A stretch of DNA of 6,744 nt, from positions 1 to 6,744 of the forward strand of contig DVKN01000223.1 of the NCBI GenBank assembly GCA_018716005.1, written 5' to 3'. The notes below the pieces were generated by a model, which was given only the letters and a program-made list of their open reading frames with translations, did no database searches and was not told where the DNA came from. The position numbers and the translations under genes were made by a program. This DNA is from Candidatus Scatomorpha stercoravium (GTDB taxonomy: Bacteria > Bacillota > Clostridia > Oscillospirales > Oscillospiraceae). Each line of letters opens with the position of its first letter. Within the stretch, counting starts at the first letter, position 1. Shown here piece after piece: positions 1-6,187 of the stretch.

Positions 1-347
1 TCGGCGAGGGCGCCGATGGCGGCGCTGGCGCTGTTGGAGACGGCGATGCCGGAGGCGATGCCGCTCAGGCCGACGGCGAGGGCGGCGCCCAGGTAGCCGA
101 AGGCCTTGGTCCAGTCGGTGCCGGCGGCGGCTGCGGCGGCCTCGGCGGCCTCGTTGGCGGCGAAGGCGCCGGTGCCGAGCAGGGCTATGCCGCACAGGGC
201 GAACATTCCGAAGAAGGAGGCGATGTGGGCATAGAGCGGGCGCTTCACGCTCTTGCCGGCGGCGGCGCGGCGGGCGATGATATACAGGGGGACGACGATG
301 GCCGCGGCAAGGACAAGGGCGACGGCGATAACGATAAGCACTTTCAT
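1..347 (-). CDS. ntpK: V/A-type ATPase subunit K (rotor c-subunit), partial at the left edge
   Basis: Membrane rotor subunit of a V/A-type ATPase; copies form the ring that carries ions past subunit I. The 115 visible residues start MKVLIVIAVALVLAAAIVVP. ATG at 347-345 has GGAGG at 360-356, eight bases upstream. Hydrophobic segments lie at about residues 3-25, 42-64 and 82-112. The third, glycine/serine/alanine-rich (GLSGIASGIAV at 93-103), looks like the first helix of a c-type hairpin. The last visible codons read GALA followed by GA, fitting the Asp/Glu that usually opens the loop between hairpin helices. The second helix, with the ion-carrying Glu, is outside the window. A basic loop (RRAAAGKSVKR, 26-36) separates segments 1 and 2. 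A signal-peptidase-like AFA-A (61-64) follows segment 2. It starts 50 bases after subunit I, in the same direction. Identity is inferred from the helix pattern and the operon; I see no damage. Confidence 0.85.
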   Translation of the reverse strand, partial: MKVLIVIAVALVLAAAIVVPLYIIARRAAAGKSVKRPLYAHIASFFGMFALCGIALLGTGAFAANEAAEAAAAAAGTDWTKAFGYLGAALAVGLSGIASGIAVSNSASAAIGALA

Positions 348-397
348 TTTGTTAACCTCCACAGATATTTTCTATTGGTTTTGGTCTATGCCGCGCA

Positions 398-2317
398 TCA
401 GGCGCGGCCGGAGCTGTAATCGACGGTGACCGGCTGGAAGGTGGTGCCCCGGCCGGTGTAAAAGCGGCTGAAGAGCTCGTAGAACTCAAGCCTCAGCGCC
501 TGGATGCAGACGAGGGCGGCCTCTATCACCATGACGATGACGTTGCCAATTACGAGGCCGAAGATGCTGTATCCCCCGTCGGCCTGGGCCGAGAGCTGGT
601 AGACTATCATCATCATGATGGCGTGGATGATGGCGTAAGCGCCGACTCGCAGGAAGCTCAGGCAGTTGGAGAGCCAGCCGAGCACGGCCTCGAAGAGCTC
701 GAAGAAGCCCACGCCTATCATCATGCCCATGCTCGTGCCCTCCTCGTGATGGCTGAGGTGGAGCCATATCCCGAGCGGCTCGCTGAGCCATATCGTGAGC
801 AGCAGCACGGCGAGGACTATCCAGTACACCGCGCTGGAGAGCACGGGGACCTCGAGCAGCATGGTGAGCGCCACGCCCGCGACGAGCAGCGTTAGGAAGA
901 GCACGCCGGTGACGCCGTTGGCGGAGAAGAGCGCCCTGCGGTAATCCCGCTGGCGGAAGCAGGTGAGGATATTGAGCACCCCGCAGAGCAGTATCAGCAT
1001 GATGCCGATGACCGCGCTGACAAGGAGTATCGTGACGACGCCGTCGCCCTCGAGCACCTTGAAGCCGGGGAGCAGGTGCTCGTTGCCGAACACGCTGCCG
1101 TATATAAAGCCGAATATGATGGCGGGTACGCCAACCGTGGCGAGGATCCCGCCGAGCCACATGCCGCGCTTCTTATACATGTACAGCCCCACGAGTATGA
1201 GTACTACGCCCTGGCCGATGTCGCCGAACATCATGCCGAAGAACAGACAGTACGTAAGCGCGAGGAACACCCTCGGGTCGGCCTCTCCGTAGGCCGGAAC
1301 GCCGTACATATCAACGAAAGGGCTGAATACCTTTGCCAGCTTGCCTTTCTTGAACTTGACGGGCACCCTGCCGGCGTCGAGCACGCCGGGCTTGTCGTGG
1401 CGGCACTCGCAGCCGAGGGCCTTCGCGTCGCGCTCGAAGCTCTCCTCCTCGCTGGCCGGCATCCAGCCGCACAGGAAGAAGTGCCTGCCGTCCACGCCGA
1501 CCATGCGGCGCAGGGCGACGCCCTCGCTCATGTACTTGAGGAAGGAGTAGCGCGCGAGCGCCTCGCCTCCCAGCTTCTCCGCAAGGGCCGCGAGCTGCCT
1601 CGTGAGCTCCTCGCCCTGCTTCTCGGCGGCGTCGGCCTCCGTGCGCAGCTCCGCGATGCGCTTCGAGGGCACGCCGGTGAGGCCGGCCGCGTTGGGCAGC
1701 TCCTCGAGCGTAAAGCCCTTGGCCGCCAGACGCTCCTCCGCCATGACGCTCGCGTCGGGAAGCATCAGCAGTATGCAGTAGATTTTCTCCTTGTCAAAGC
1801 CGCTGCGGAAGAGGAACGCGCCGTATTCGGTCTCCGCCTCGCGGCGGAGGTCGTCCCAGTACTCGATGAGGGTACTGCCGAAGTGGATGCGCATGCTCTT
1901 CATGCCCAGCAGCTCCTCGAGGTTGACCTCGAGCAGGGAGAAGGGCTCCAGCCTGCCTATGAGCTCGCGGTCGTCGTTCGCGAGGCTCACGGCGCTGTTG
2001 CGCTTCGTGGTGAGGCGCGTGACCTCACCGGAGGTCTCCCTGAGCCAGCTTTGGCAGTTTTCGAGCGTGTAGCCCGCGTCCTTGAAGCTCCTGAACTCGG
2101 GCTTCACGCCCAGCTTGCTCAGGAGCGCCACGGCGCTCTCCAGCGCCGGGCGGTAGATGTCGTCGCAGTCGGGGACCTGGAGCTCGCCCCTGCCGCCCAG
2201 CGTCGTGCTGGCCTGCATCGGCTGGAACTCGCGGTCGAGCATGAACGTGCGTATGGCCTCGTCCATCTTCTCAACCGGGCCCGAGACTACGGCTCTTACC
2301 AGTTTTTCCGTTGCCAA
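398..2317 (-). CDS. ntpI: V/A-type ATPase subunit I (a-subunit, membrane stator)
   Basis: Stator subunit that forms the ion half-channels against the K ring and anchors the peripheral stalks. It has 639 residues, normal for bacterial subunit I. Residues 1 to about 335 are the cytoplasmic domain with helical hairpins (e.g. 217-250). Residues about 345-612 hold seven or eight membrane helices. The family signature around 341-370 is clear (PAYGEADPRVF, then FGMMFGDIGQG). The conserved channel arginine is R557 in LSFLRVGA, and a second is R609 in ALRLEFYE; they match the Arg pair of the yeast a-subunit (R735, R799). The C-terminus shows the usual FSRFYTGRG run. The start is TTG at 2317-2315: an AGGGGGG Shine-Dalgarno at 2331-2325 lies 7 bases upstream and no in-frame ATG is nearby. 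It starts 50 bases after subunit C and ends 50 bases before subunit K. The fold and operon leave little doubt. Confidence 0.96.
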   Translation of the reverse strand: MATEKLVRAVVSGPVEKMDEAIRTFMLDREFQPMQASTTLGGRGELQVPDCDDIYRPALESAVALLSKLGVKPEFRSFKDAGYTLENCQSWLRETSGEVTRLTTKRNSAVSLANDDRELIGRLEPFSLLEVNLEELLGMKSMRIHFGSTLIEYWDDLRREAETEYGAFLFRSGFDKEKIYCILLMLPDASVMAEERLAAKGFTLEELPNAAGLTGVPSKRIAELRTEADAAEKQGEELTRQLAALAEKLGGEALARYSFLKYMSEGVALRRMVGVDGRHFFLCGWMPASEEESFERDAKALGCECRHDKPGVLDAGRVPVKFKKGKLAKVFSPFVDMYGVPAYGEADPRVFLALTYCLFFGMMFGDIGQGVVLILVGLYMYKKRGMWLGGILATVGVPAIIFGFIYGSVFGNEHLLPGFKVLEGDGVVTILLVSAVIGIMLILLCGVLNILTCFRQRDYRRALFSANGVTGVLFLTLLVAGVALTMLLEVPVLSSAVYWIVLAVLLLTIWLSEPLGIWLHLSHHEEGTSMGMMIGVGFFELFEAVLGWLSNCLSFLRVGAYAIIHAIMMMIVYQLSAQADGGYSIFGLVIGNVIVMVIEAALVCIQALRLEFYELFSRFYTGRGTTFQPVTVDYSSGRA

Positions 2318-2324
2318 GTATCTG

Positions 2325-2331
2325 CCCCCCT
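2325..2331 (-). promoter_or_regulatory. Ribosome binding site that fixes the TTG start of subunit I
   Basis: The minus strand reads AGGGGGG, seven bases before TTG at 2317. It decides the TTG start, because the first in-frame ATG (residue 18) would cut into the conserved N-terminus. A short CCTT-TAA-AAGG inverted repeat overlaps its upstream side but is too small to call a regulatory hairpin. Confidence 0.7.
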
Positions 2332-2367
2332 TTTAAAGGTTCGCTATGTCTTATTGATGTGAGTGTG

Positions 2368-3408
2368 TCAGTCCATGTAGTCCGCCGGGTCGAGCCCGTA
2401 GCTCAGCGCGGTGAATACCCGGCGGAGCATATCGCCCTCTATGTTCTTGAGGGTCAGGAAGGCGTAGACGGCGGCGAGATTGAGCGGGCCGTGGAGCACC
2501 TTGCGGAAGTAGCTCTTCTGCGCGGCGCGCACCGCGCTCTCCACGCCCTCGCCGCAGCCCTCCGGCAGGTATTTGCCGAGGCGGGTGGAGCGGAGCAGGG
2601 CGTAGGCCTCGCCGTCGGAGCCGGCCGCGAGGACTCGCCTCTGCGTCTGCTCGGTGAGCGCGCCCCGCAGCGGCAGCAGCAGCGAGCCGAGCCTCTCGGG
2701 CGGCGTATTGAAGCGGCGCAGGCGCATGAGGTAGGTGACGTTCAGGAGGTCCGCCCGGAATACGACGGCCTCCGTGAGCTCCTTCTTGGCCGGGCCGGTG
2801 TAGCCGCTGCGGACGAAGCCGGCCAGGGCGTCGAAAAAGCGCGCCTCGAGGGCCGTGACCGTGTCCGAAAGGGCGGGCAGGCCGGTCTTTTCGTCGCGCT
2901 CGAGCGCGGCGAGGGGCTTTGCGTATATCGTGCCTGCGACGGCGGAGACGATGTCCTCAAAGCTCTTTGCCCGGGCGAGCTTGTCTATCCCGCCGCCCGG
3001 CAGGTCGCGCAGGGCGCGCGGGAGCGGCTCGGGCTCCTTCGCCCCCTCCGGCGGAGGGCTCGCCACGCGGCGGATGGCCTTCATGATGGCCTCCAGCTCG
3101 GCGTCCAGCGTGATAAAGGTCAAAAACTGGCGGGACATATCGTTCGCGAAGCGGTAGAGGCGGGCGAAGTCTGAGTAGACGCAGCGGTCGACGGCCTCGG
3201 CGAAGCTCGCGTCGCTCTGCTCGCCGCTCTGGAGCATCAGCGCCGCGTCGCGCCATGCGCCCGAGCGCTGCAGAAGCGTCAGGAACTCCGTCGTGCTCCG
3301 CGCCTGGGCAATGCGCTGTTTGTCCTCGGCCGTCAGCAGCTTCGCGTACATGCCCCTCGCCTCGGCGGCGAGGGCTATGTCCAGCGCGCGGCGTCCCGAG
3401 TTATTCAT
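2368..3408 (-). CDS. ntpC: V/A-type ATPase subunit C (AC39 / subunit d family)
   Basis: Socket protein that joins the central stalk to the rotor ring; it is cytoplasmic, and its relatives are yeast subunit d and Thermus/Enterococcus subunit C. The 346 residues are the usual family length and largely alpha-helical. The most diagnostic parts are the middle AVVFRADLLNVTYLMRLRRF-like segment (214-233) and the C-terminal helix with YAFLTLKNIEGDMLRR (315-330) ending YGLDPADY. A proline/glycine-rich stretch at 117-140 (SPPPEGAKEPEPLP) looks like a lineage-specific loop. ATG at 3408 overlaps the end of the stalk gene by 8 bases. Its Shine-Dalgarno, GGAGG at 3418-3414, lies within that gene, so translational coupling is likely. 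Family assignment is by remembered motif pattern; the location directly before subunit I supports it strongly. Confidence 0.92.
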   Translation of the reverse strand: MNNSGRRALDIALAAEARGMYAKLLTAEDKQRIAQARSTTEFLTLLQRSGAWRDAALMLQSGEQSDASFAEAVDRCVYSDFARLYRFANDMSRQFLTFITLDAELEAIMKAIRRVASPPPEGAKEPEPLPRALRDLPGGGIDKLARAKSFEDIVSAVAGTIYAKPLAALERDEKTGLPALSDTVTALEARFFDALAGFVRSGYTGPAKKELTEAVVFRADLLNVTYLMRLRRFNTPPERLGSLLLPLRGALTEQTQRRVLAAGSDGEAYALLRSTRLGKYLPEGCGEGVESAVRAAQKSYFRKVLHGPLNLAAVYAFLTLKNIEGDMLRRVFTALSYGLDPADYMD

Positions 3409-3829
3409 CCGCGCCTCCGGTCACGAGGCCGAAGACCCTGTCGGCATAGCCGGCGCGGGCGGCCTCGAAGCCGGCCGTGATGCCCGCGCGGCGCTTTTCG
3501 GCGTCGGCGCGCACGGCGGCTATCTTCGCGTCGGCGTCCGCGGCGGCCTCGGCGGCGGCCTTCTCGACGGCGTCGCGGTTCGCGGCGCGCTGCTCGGCGT
3601 CTATCTCGCGCGCGGCTTCGCTCACGCGCCACTCGGCCCCGACGGCGTAGTCCTCCGCGGCCTGCTCGATGCCGCGGGCCTCGCGCTCGGCGGCCAGGAG
3701 CGAGCCCAGCACTATCATGTCCGCTTCGGTCTCGGCGCGCAGGCGCTTGCGCAGCGCCTCGAACTCGAGCCGCTCGCGTTCGGCGGCAGCGGCGGCGGCT
3801 TCCTGTGTCTTTTTGGAGTTTTTGGCCAA
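3401..3829 (-). CDS. V/A-type ATPase coiled-coil stalk subunit (NtpF/AhaH-like)
   Basis: Predicted peripheral-stalk protein that pairs with subunit E and links the catalytic head to subunit I. The 142 residues are almost wholly charged helix with about 42 alanines, and no membrane segment or catalytic motif. Residues about 38-135 (LLAAEREARGIEQ onward) resemble the roughly 105-residue bacterial H/F stalk subunits; the first 37 residues are extra. The TTG start at 3829-3827 is chosen because GGGAGG lies at 3844-3839, nine bases upstream. An in-frame ATG at 3865 has no Shine-Dalgarno and lies upstream of the predicted second transcription start. An ATG at 3718 would give 105 residues but also lacks one. 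First gene of the ATPase operon, overlapping subunit C by 8 bases. Coiled coils are low-complexity, so the assignment rests mostly on operon position. Confidence 0.78.
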   Translation of the reverse strand: MAKNSKKTQEAAAAAAERERLEFEALRKRLRAETEADMIVLGSLLAAEREARGIEQAAEDYAVGAEWRVSEAAREIDAEQRAANRDAVEKAAAEAAADADAKIAAVRADAEKRRAGITAGFEAARAGYADRVFGLVTGGADE

Positions 3830-3838
3830 GGCGGCCCA

Positions 3839-3844
3839 CCTCCC
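3839..3844 (-). promoter_or_regulatory. Ribosome binding site that fixes the TTG start of the stalk subunit
   Basis: The minus strand reads GGGAGG, followed by nine bases and TTG at 3829. It is the only strong Shine-Dalgarno in this open frame, so it overrides the upstream in-frame ATG at 3865 and the internal ATG at 3718. Confidence 0.75.
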
Positions 3845-3863
3845 GGTTAGTTTTCTACCGTGC

Positions 3864-3892
3864 ATAATATCACAACGCACAGTTGTATGCAA
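3864..3892 (-). promoter_or_regulatory. Candidate proximal promoter (P2) of the V/A-ATPase operon
   Basis: On the minus strand TTGCAT (3892-3887) and TATTAT (3869-3864) are separated by 17 bases. The -10 is preceded by TGA, giving an extended -10 (TGATATTAT). The start would fall near 3857, leaving a leader of about 28 bases before the TTG codon with its Shine-Dalgarno intact. The spacer holds a perfect inverted repeat, ACAAC-GCACA-GTTGT at 3872-3886. This is a pattern match only. Confidence 0.5.
3872..3886. repeat. Short inverted repeat inside the P2 spacer (possible operator)
   Basis: ACAAC, five bases, GTTGT: a perfect 5-bp inverted repeat placed exactly between the -35 and -10 of the candidate proximal promoter. 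A repressor bound there would block RNA polymerase. It is short enough to occur by chance and I do not recognise it as a known regulator's site. Confidence 0.3.
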
Positions 3893-3952
3893 GTAGCTAA
3901 ATAATTTTTTAACAAATAAATCGACGATAATTTTGCCGGCCTCGCGGTCAAT

Positions 3953-3982
3953 ATTATAGCATTTGCCCTTTCCTTGTGTCAA
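3953..3982 (-). promoter_or_regulatory. Near-consensus distal promoter (P1) of the V/A-ATPase operon
   Basis: The minus strand carries TTGACA (3982-3977), an 18-base spacer and TATAAT (3958-3953), with TGC just before the -10 (extended -10). Both hexamers match the housekeeping sigma consensus perfectly. The start is expected near 3946, giving a leader of about 117 bases before the stalk-subunit start. It is the strongest promoter match in the window, and its -35 overlaps that of the divergent promoter. Confidence 0.8.
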
Positions 3983-4002
3983 AAGCTGTGATAATATATA
4001 GT
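3974..4002 (+). promoter_or_regulatory. Candidate promoter for apgM-ispE
   Basis: TTGTGT (3974-3979), 17 bases, TATAGT (3997-4002): a moderate housekeeping match (three of six at -35, five of six at -10). The start would be near 4009. An alternative is the extended -10 TGTGATAAT at 3987-3995, which has no clear -35. Either way it lies back to back with P1 of the ATPase operon. Confidence 0.5.
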
Positions 4003-4009
4003 ATCATCG

Positions 4010-4030
4010 ATTCGGACAACTAATCCGGAT
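4010..4030 (+). other. Small hairpin at the 5' end of the apgM-ispE leader
   Basis: ATTCGGA (4010-4016) can pair with TCCGGAT (4024-4030) in the transcript: seven pairs including one G-U, with a 7-base loop. It begins about where transcription should start and ends 7 bases before the GGAGG. It could protect the 5' end of the message. It has no T-run after it, so it is not a terminator. Confidence 0.35.
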
Positions 4031-4049
4031 AACAAACGGAGGATAAACG

Positions 4050-5285
4050 ATGAAATACGTACTCGTCATCGGCGACGGCATGGCGGACGATCCCCTGCCG
4101 GAGCTCGGCGGGAAAACCCCGCTCGAGGCCTGCTGCAAGCCTTACTTCGACTCCCTCTGCCGCCGCGGCGTGCTGGGCCTGGTGCAGACGATACCCGAGG
4201 GCTTCCCGCCGGGGAGCGACACGGCCATAATGAGCATCTTCGGCTGCGACCCGGCGAAATACTTCTCCGGACGCGCCCCGCTGGAGCTCGCGGCCTCGGG
4301 CGGCGTCATGCCCGAGGGCGGCGCCTGCTACCGCTGCAACATGGTCACGCTGGGCGGGGACGAGGGCCTGCCCTTCGCGGATAAGACCATGGTCTCGCAC
4401 TCCGCCGGCTCGATAGAGGGCGAGGAGAGCGACGGGCTCGTCGAATGGCTCTTCAACAATCCCGAATTCGCGCCCCTGGCGGAGGCCGCTGGCATGAGCG
4501 TGCGCCCGGGCTCGAGCTTCCGCCACCTCGCCGTGCAGGAAAACGCGGATTTGGCCGGCATAGTCCTCGCGCCGCCGCACGACCACCTCACGGAGAAGAT
4601 AGGCCCCATACTCCCGCGCGGGAACGGGAACGCGAAGACGCTCCTCGCGCTCATGGAGAAGGCGAACGAGCTCCTTGAGCGCCACCCCATAAACGAAAAG
4701 CGCCGCGCGGAGGGGCGTCTGCCCGCCAACGGGATATGGTTCTGGGCCGAGGGCAAGGGCGCGAAGCTGCCGAACTTCACGGAGCGCTTCGGCGCAGACG
4801 GCGGCGTCGTGAGCGCCGTGCCGCTCTGCCATGGGATTGCCGTGCTCGTGGGCCTCGAGCCCGTCAGCGTGGCCACGGCCACGGGCGAATGGGATACGGA
4901 CTACGAGGCCAAGACCGCCGCCGCGCTCGGCATCCTCAAGGAGCACGACTTCGCCGCCGTGCATCTCGAGGGGCCCGACGAGGCGACGCACAACCACGAC
5001 CTCGAGCACAAGATATACTCCGTCGAGTGCCTCTCCGAGCGCGTGGTGAAGCCGCTGTGCGAGGCGCTGAGGGAGAAGGGCGAGGACTTCCGGCTTTTGA
5101 TTCTCTCCGACCACCGCACCTTCATGCGCAACGGGGCGCACGGCGCGACGCCGGTGCCCTTCATGATTTACGACAGCCGCGAGGAAAACCCCGGCTCCGG
5201 CCTCCCCTACAGCGAGAAAAACGGCGAGGCGGGCCCCTTCCTCACCTCCGGCACGGAGCTCATGCCGCTGCTGTTCGGCGTATGA
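4050..5285 (+). CDS. apgM: Cofactor-independent phosphoglycerate mutase, archaeal type (ApgM / COG3635)
   Basis: Predicted to interconvert 3- and 2-phosphoglycerate in lower glycolysis/gluconeogenesis without 2,3-bisphosphoglycerate, using a serine and two metal ions of the alkaline-phosphatase superfamily. It is cytosolic; 411 residues is normal for the archaeal-type family. Visible landmarks are the metal-binding start VLVIGDGMAD (D9), GKTPLE (21-26), the catalytic serine in PPGSDTA (S56, D57), SGRAPLE (73-79), HLEGPDEATHNHD (305-317; D310, H314), and SDHRTFMRNGAHG (353-365; D354, H355, H364). The ATG at 4050 has GGAGG at 4038-4042, seven bases upstream. First gene of a two-gene unit; its last bases overlap ispE by ATGA. 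Some members of this family are annotated as proposed homoserine kinases, so the substrate is inferred, not shown; no threonine gene is nearby to support that alternative. Confidence 0.93.
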   Translation: MKYVLVIGDGMADDPLPELGGKTPLEACCKPYFDSLCRRGVLGLVQTIPEGFPPGSDTAIMSIFGCDPAKYFSGRAPLELAASGGVMPEGGACYRCNMVTLGGDEGLPFADKTMVSHSAGSIEGEESDGLVEWLFNNPEFAPLAEAAGMSVRPGSSFRHLAVQENADLAGIVLAPPHDHLTEKIGPILPRGNGNAKTLLALMEKANELLERHPINEKRRAEGRLPANGIWFWAEGKGAKLPNFTERFGADGGVVSAVPLCHGIAVLVGLEPVSVATATGEWDTDYEAKTAAALGILKEHDFAAVHLEGPDEATHNHDLEHKIYSVECLSERVVKPLCEALREKGEDFRLLILSDHRTFMRNGAHGATPVPFMIYDSREENPGSGLPYSEKNGEAGPFLTSGTELMPLLFGV

Positions 5286-6139
5286 GCGGCGTCACGGTAA
5301 AGGCCCGCGCCAAGCTCAACCTCTCCCTCGACGTGCTCGGGAAGCGCGTCGACGGCTTCCACGACCTGCGCATGGTCATGCAGAGCTGCTCCCTCGCGGA
5401 CGAGGTGACGGTCGAGCCGGCCGCGCCGGGCGACTATCTCGCCCAGACGAACCGCAGCTACATCCCCACGGGCGACAGGAACGTGGCCGTCAAGGCCGCG
5501 CGGGCCTATTACGCCGCGCTGGGCCGCGAGGGCGGCGCGCATATAAAAATCACGAAGCGCATACCCGTCTGCGCCGGGCTCGGCGGCGGCTCGAGCGACG
5601 CCGCGGCCGTGCTGCGCGCGCTCAACGAGCTCGAGCACGGCGCGCTCGACGAGGCCGCGCTCCATTCCGCCGCGCTCGCCGCGGGGAGCGACGTGCCCTT
5701 CTGCCTCATGGGCGGCACGGCCCTCGCCGAGGGCCGCGGCGAAATCCTGACGCCGCTCCCGCCCCTGCCGGAGACGCAGGTGGTCATATGCATGCCCAGC
5801 TTCAACTGCTCGACGCCGGAGCTCTTCGCCCGCATAGACGCGCGGAAGAGCCGCTGCCGGCCCGACACCGCGGGCCTCGTCGCCGCCATAGAGGCCGGGG
5901 ACGTGATGGGCGCGGCGAGGCGGCTCTACAACGTCTTCGAGGACGCGCTCGACCGCCGCGCGGCCCTGGCCGTGAGCTCGCTCAAGCTCTGCCTGCTGGA
6001 TAACGGCGCGCTCGGCGCGGCCATGAGCGGCTCCGGGAGCGCGGTATTCGGCCTCTTCCCCGACGCGGAGAGCGCCCGCCGCGCGCGGGACGCCGCCCGC
6101 TCCCTCGCCCGCGAGGTGTTCATAGCGAAAACCGATTGA
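5282..6139 (+). CDS. ispE: 4-diphosphocytidyl-2-C-methyl-D-erythritol kinase (IspE)
   Basis: Phosphorylates CDP-methylerythritol with ATP, the fourth step of the MEP pathway to IPP and DMAPP; cytosolic GHMP kinase. The 285 residues match the family's usual length. All landmarks are present: KARAKLNLSLDV near the start (K11 matches the catalytic Lys), DGFHDL (24-29, cytidine-binding region), the ATP-binding glycine loop PVCAGLGGGSSDAAA (95-109), AGSDVPF (134-140) with catalytic D137, and the C-terminal AAMSGSGSAVFGLF (246-259). The ATG shares bases with the apgM stop (ATGA at 5282-5285) and has no strong Shine-Dalgarno of its own, so translation probably depends on ribosomes finishing apgM. 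A terminator follows 8 bases after the stop. The same frame stays open upstream inside apgM, but without IspE-like sequence, so it is not a longer protein. Confidence 0.97.
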   Translation: MSGVTVKARAKLNLSLDVLGKRVDGFHDLRMVMQSCSLADEVTVEPAAPGDYLAQTNRSYIPTGDRNVAVKAARAYYAALGREGGAHIKITKRIPVCAGLGGGSSDAAAVLRALNELEHGALDEAALHSAALAAGSDVPFCLMGGTALAEGRGEILTPLPPLPETQVVICMPSFNCSTPELFARIDARKSRCRPDTAGLVAAIEAGDVMGAARRLYNVFEDALDRRAALAVSSLKLCLLDNGALGAAMSGSGSAVFGLFPDAESARRARDAARSLAREVFIAKTD

Positions 6140-6146
6140 AAGCACG

Positions 6147-6183
6147 AAAAAGCCCGTTCCTGCCGGAACGGGCTTTTATTTTT
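6147..6183. terminator. Bidirectional rho-independent terminator between ispE and the TRAP gene
   Basis: A perfect 13-bp inverted repeat pairs 6148-6160 with 6165-6177 around the loop TGCC; the core is GCCCGTTCC/GGAACGGGC. On the plus strand the stem runs into TTTTATTTTT, and on the minus strand the A-run at 6147-6151 becomes a T-run. It starts 8 bases after the ispE stop and lies 11 bases beyond the stop of the convergent TRAP gene, so it can end both transcripts. Confidence 0.95.
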
Positions 6184-6187
6184 GCGT

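Noticed and set aside
120..165. GCC/GGC-rich repeat-like runs here and around 3530-3600
   Set aside because: They are alanine codons in the subunit K linker and the stalk coiled coil, not a DNA repeat array.
1076..2362. Long plus-strand open frame (428 codons) antisense to subunit I, and a similar one at 2311-3174 antisense to subunit C
   Set aside because: Both read through clear minus-strand ATPase genes; the proteins are Ala/Glu/Arg/Leu-rich with no recognisable motif, as expected from GC-rich antisense frames.
2318..2367. The C-to-I and I-to-K gaps are both exactly 50 bases
   Set aside because: The two gaps share no sequence beyond a ribosome binding site and no convincing structure; the equal length looks like coincidence.
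3863..3865. In-frame ATG as the start of the stalk subunit (154 residues)
   Set aside because: It has no Shine-Dalgarno and would lie upstream of the P2 transcript start, whereas the TTG at 3829 has GGGAGG at a good distance.
3861..3891. TGCATA...TATGCA inverted repeat with a 19-base gap around P2
   Set aside because: Its centre differs from that of the ACAAC/GTTGT repeat, and six-base arms with a wide gap are expected by chance in an AT-rich region.
4020..5141. Minus-strand open frame of 373 codons opposite apgM, and one at 5207-6145 opposite ispE
   Set aside because: Shadows of well-supported genes; low-complexity composition and no ribosome binding site or family motif.
4736..5281. Upstream extension of the ispE frame inside apgM (possible longer or fused IspE)
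   Set aside because: The extension is arginine-rich out-of-frame apgM sequence. IspE homology begins right at the ATGA start, and the resulting 285 residues are the normal length.
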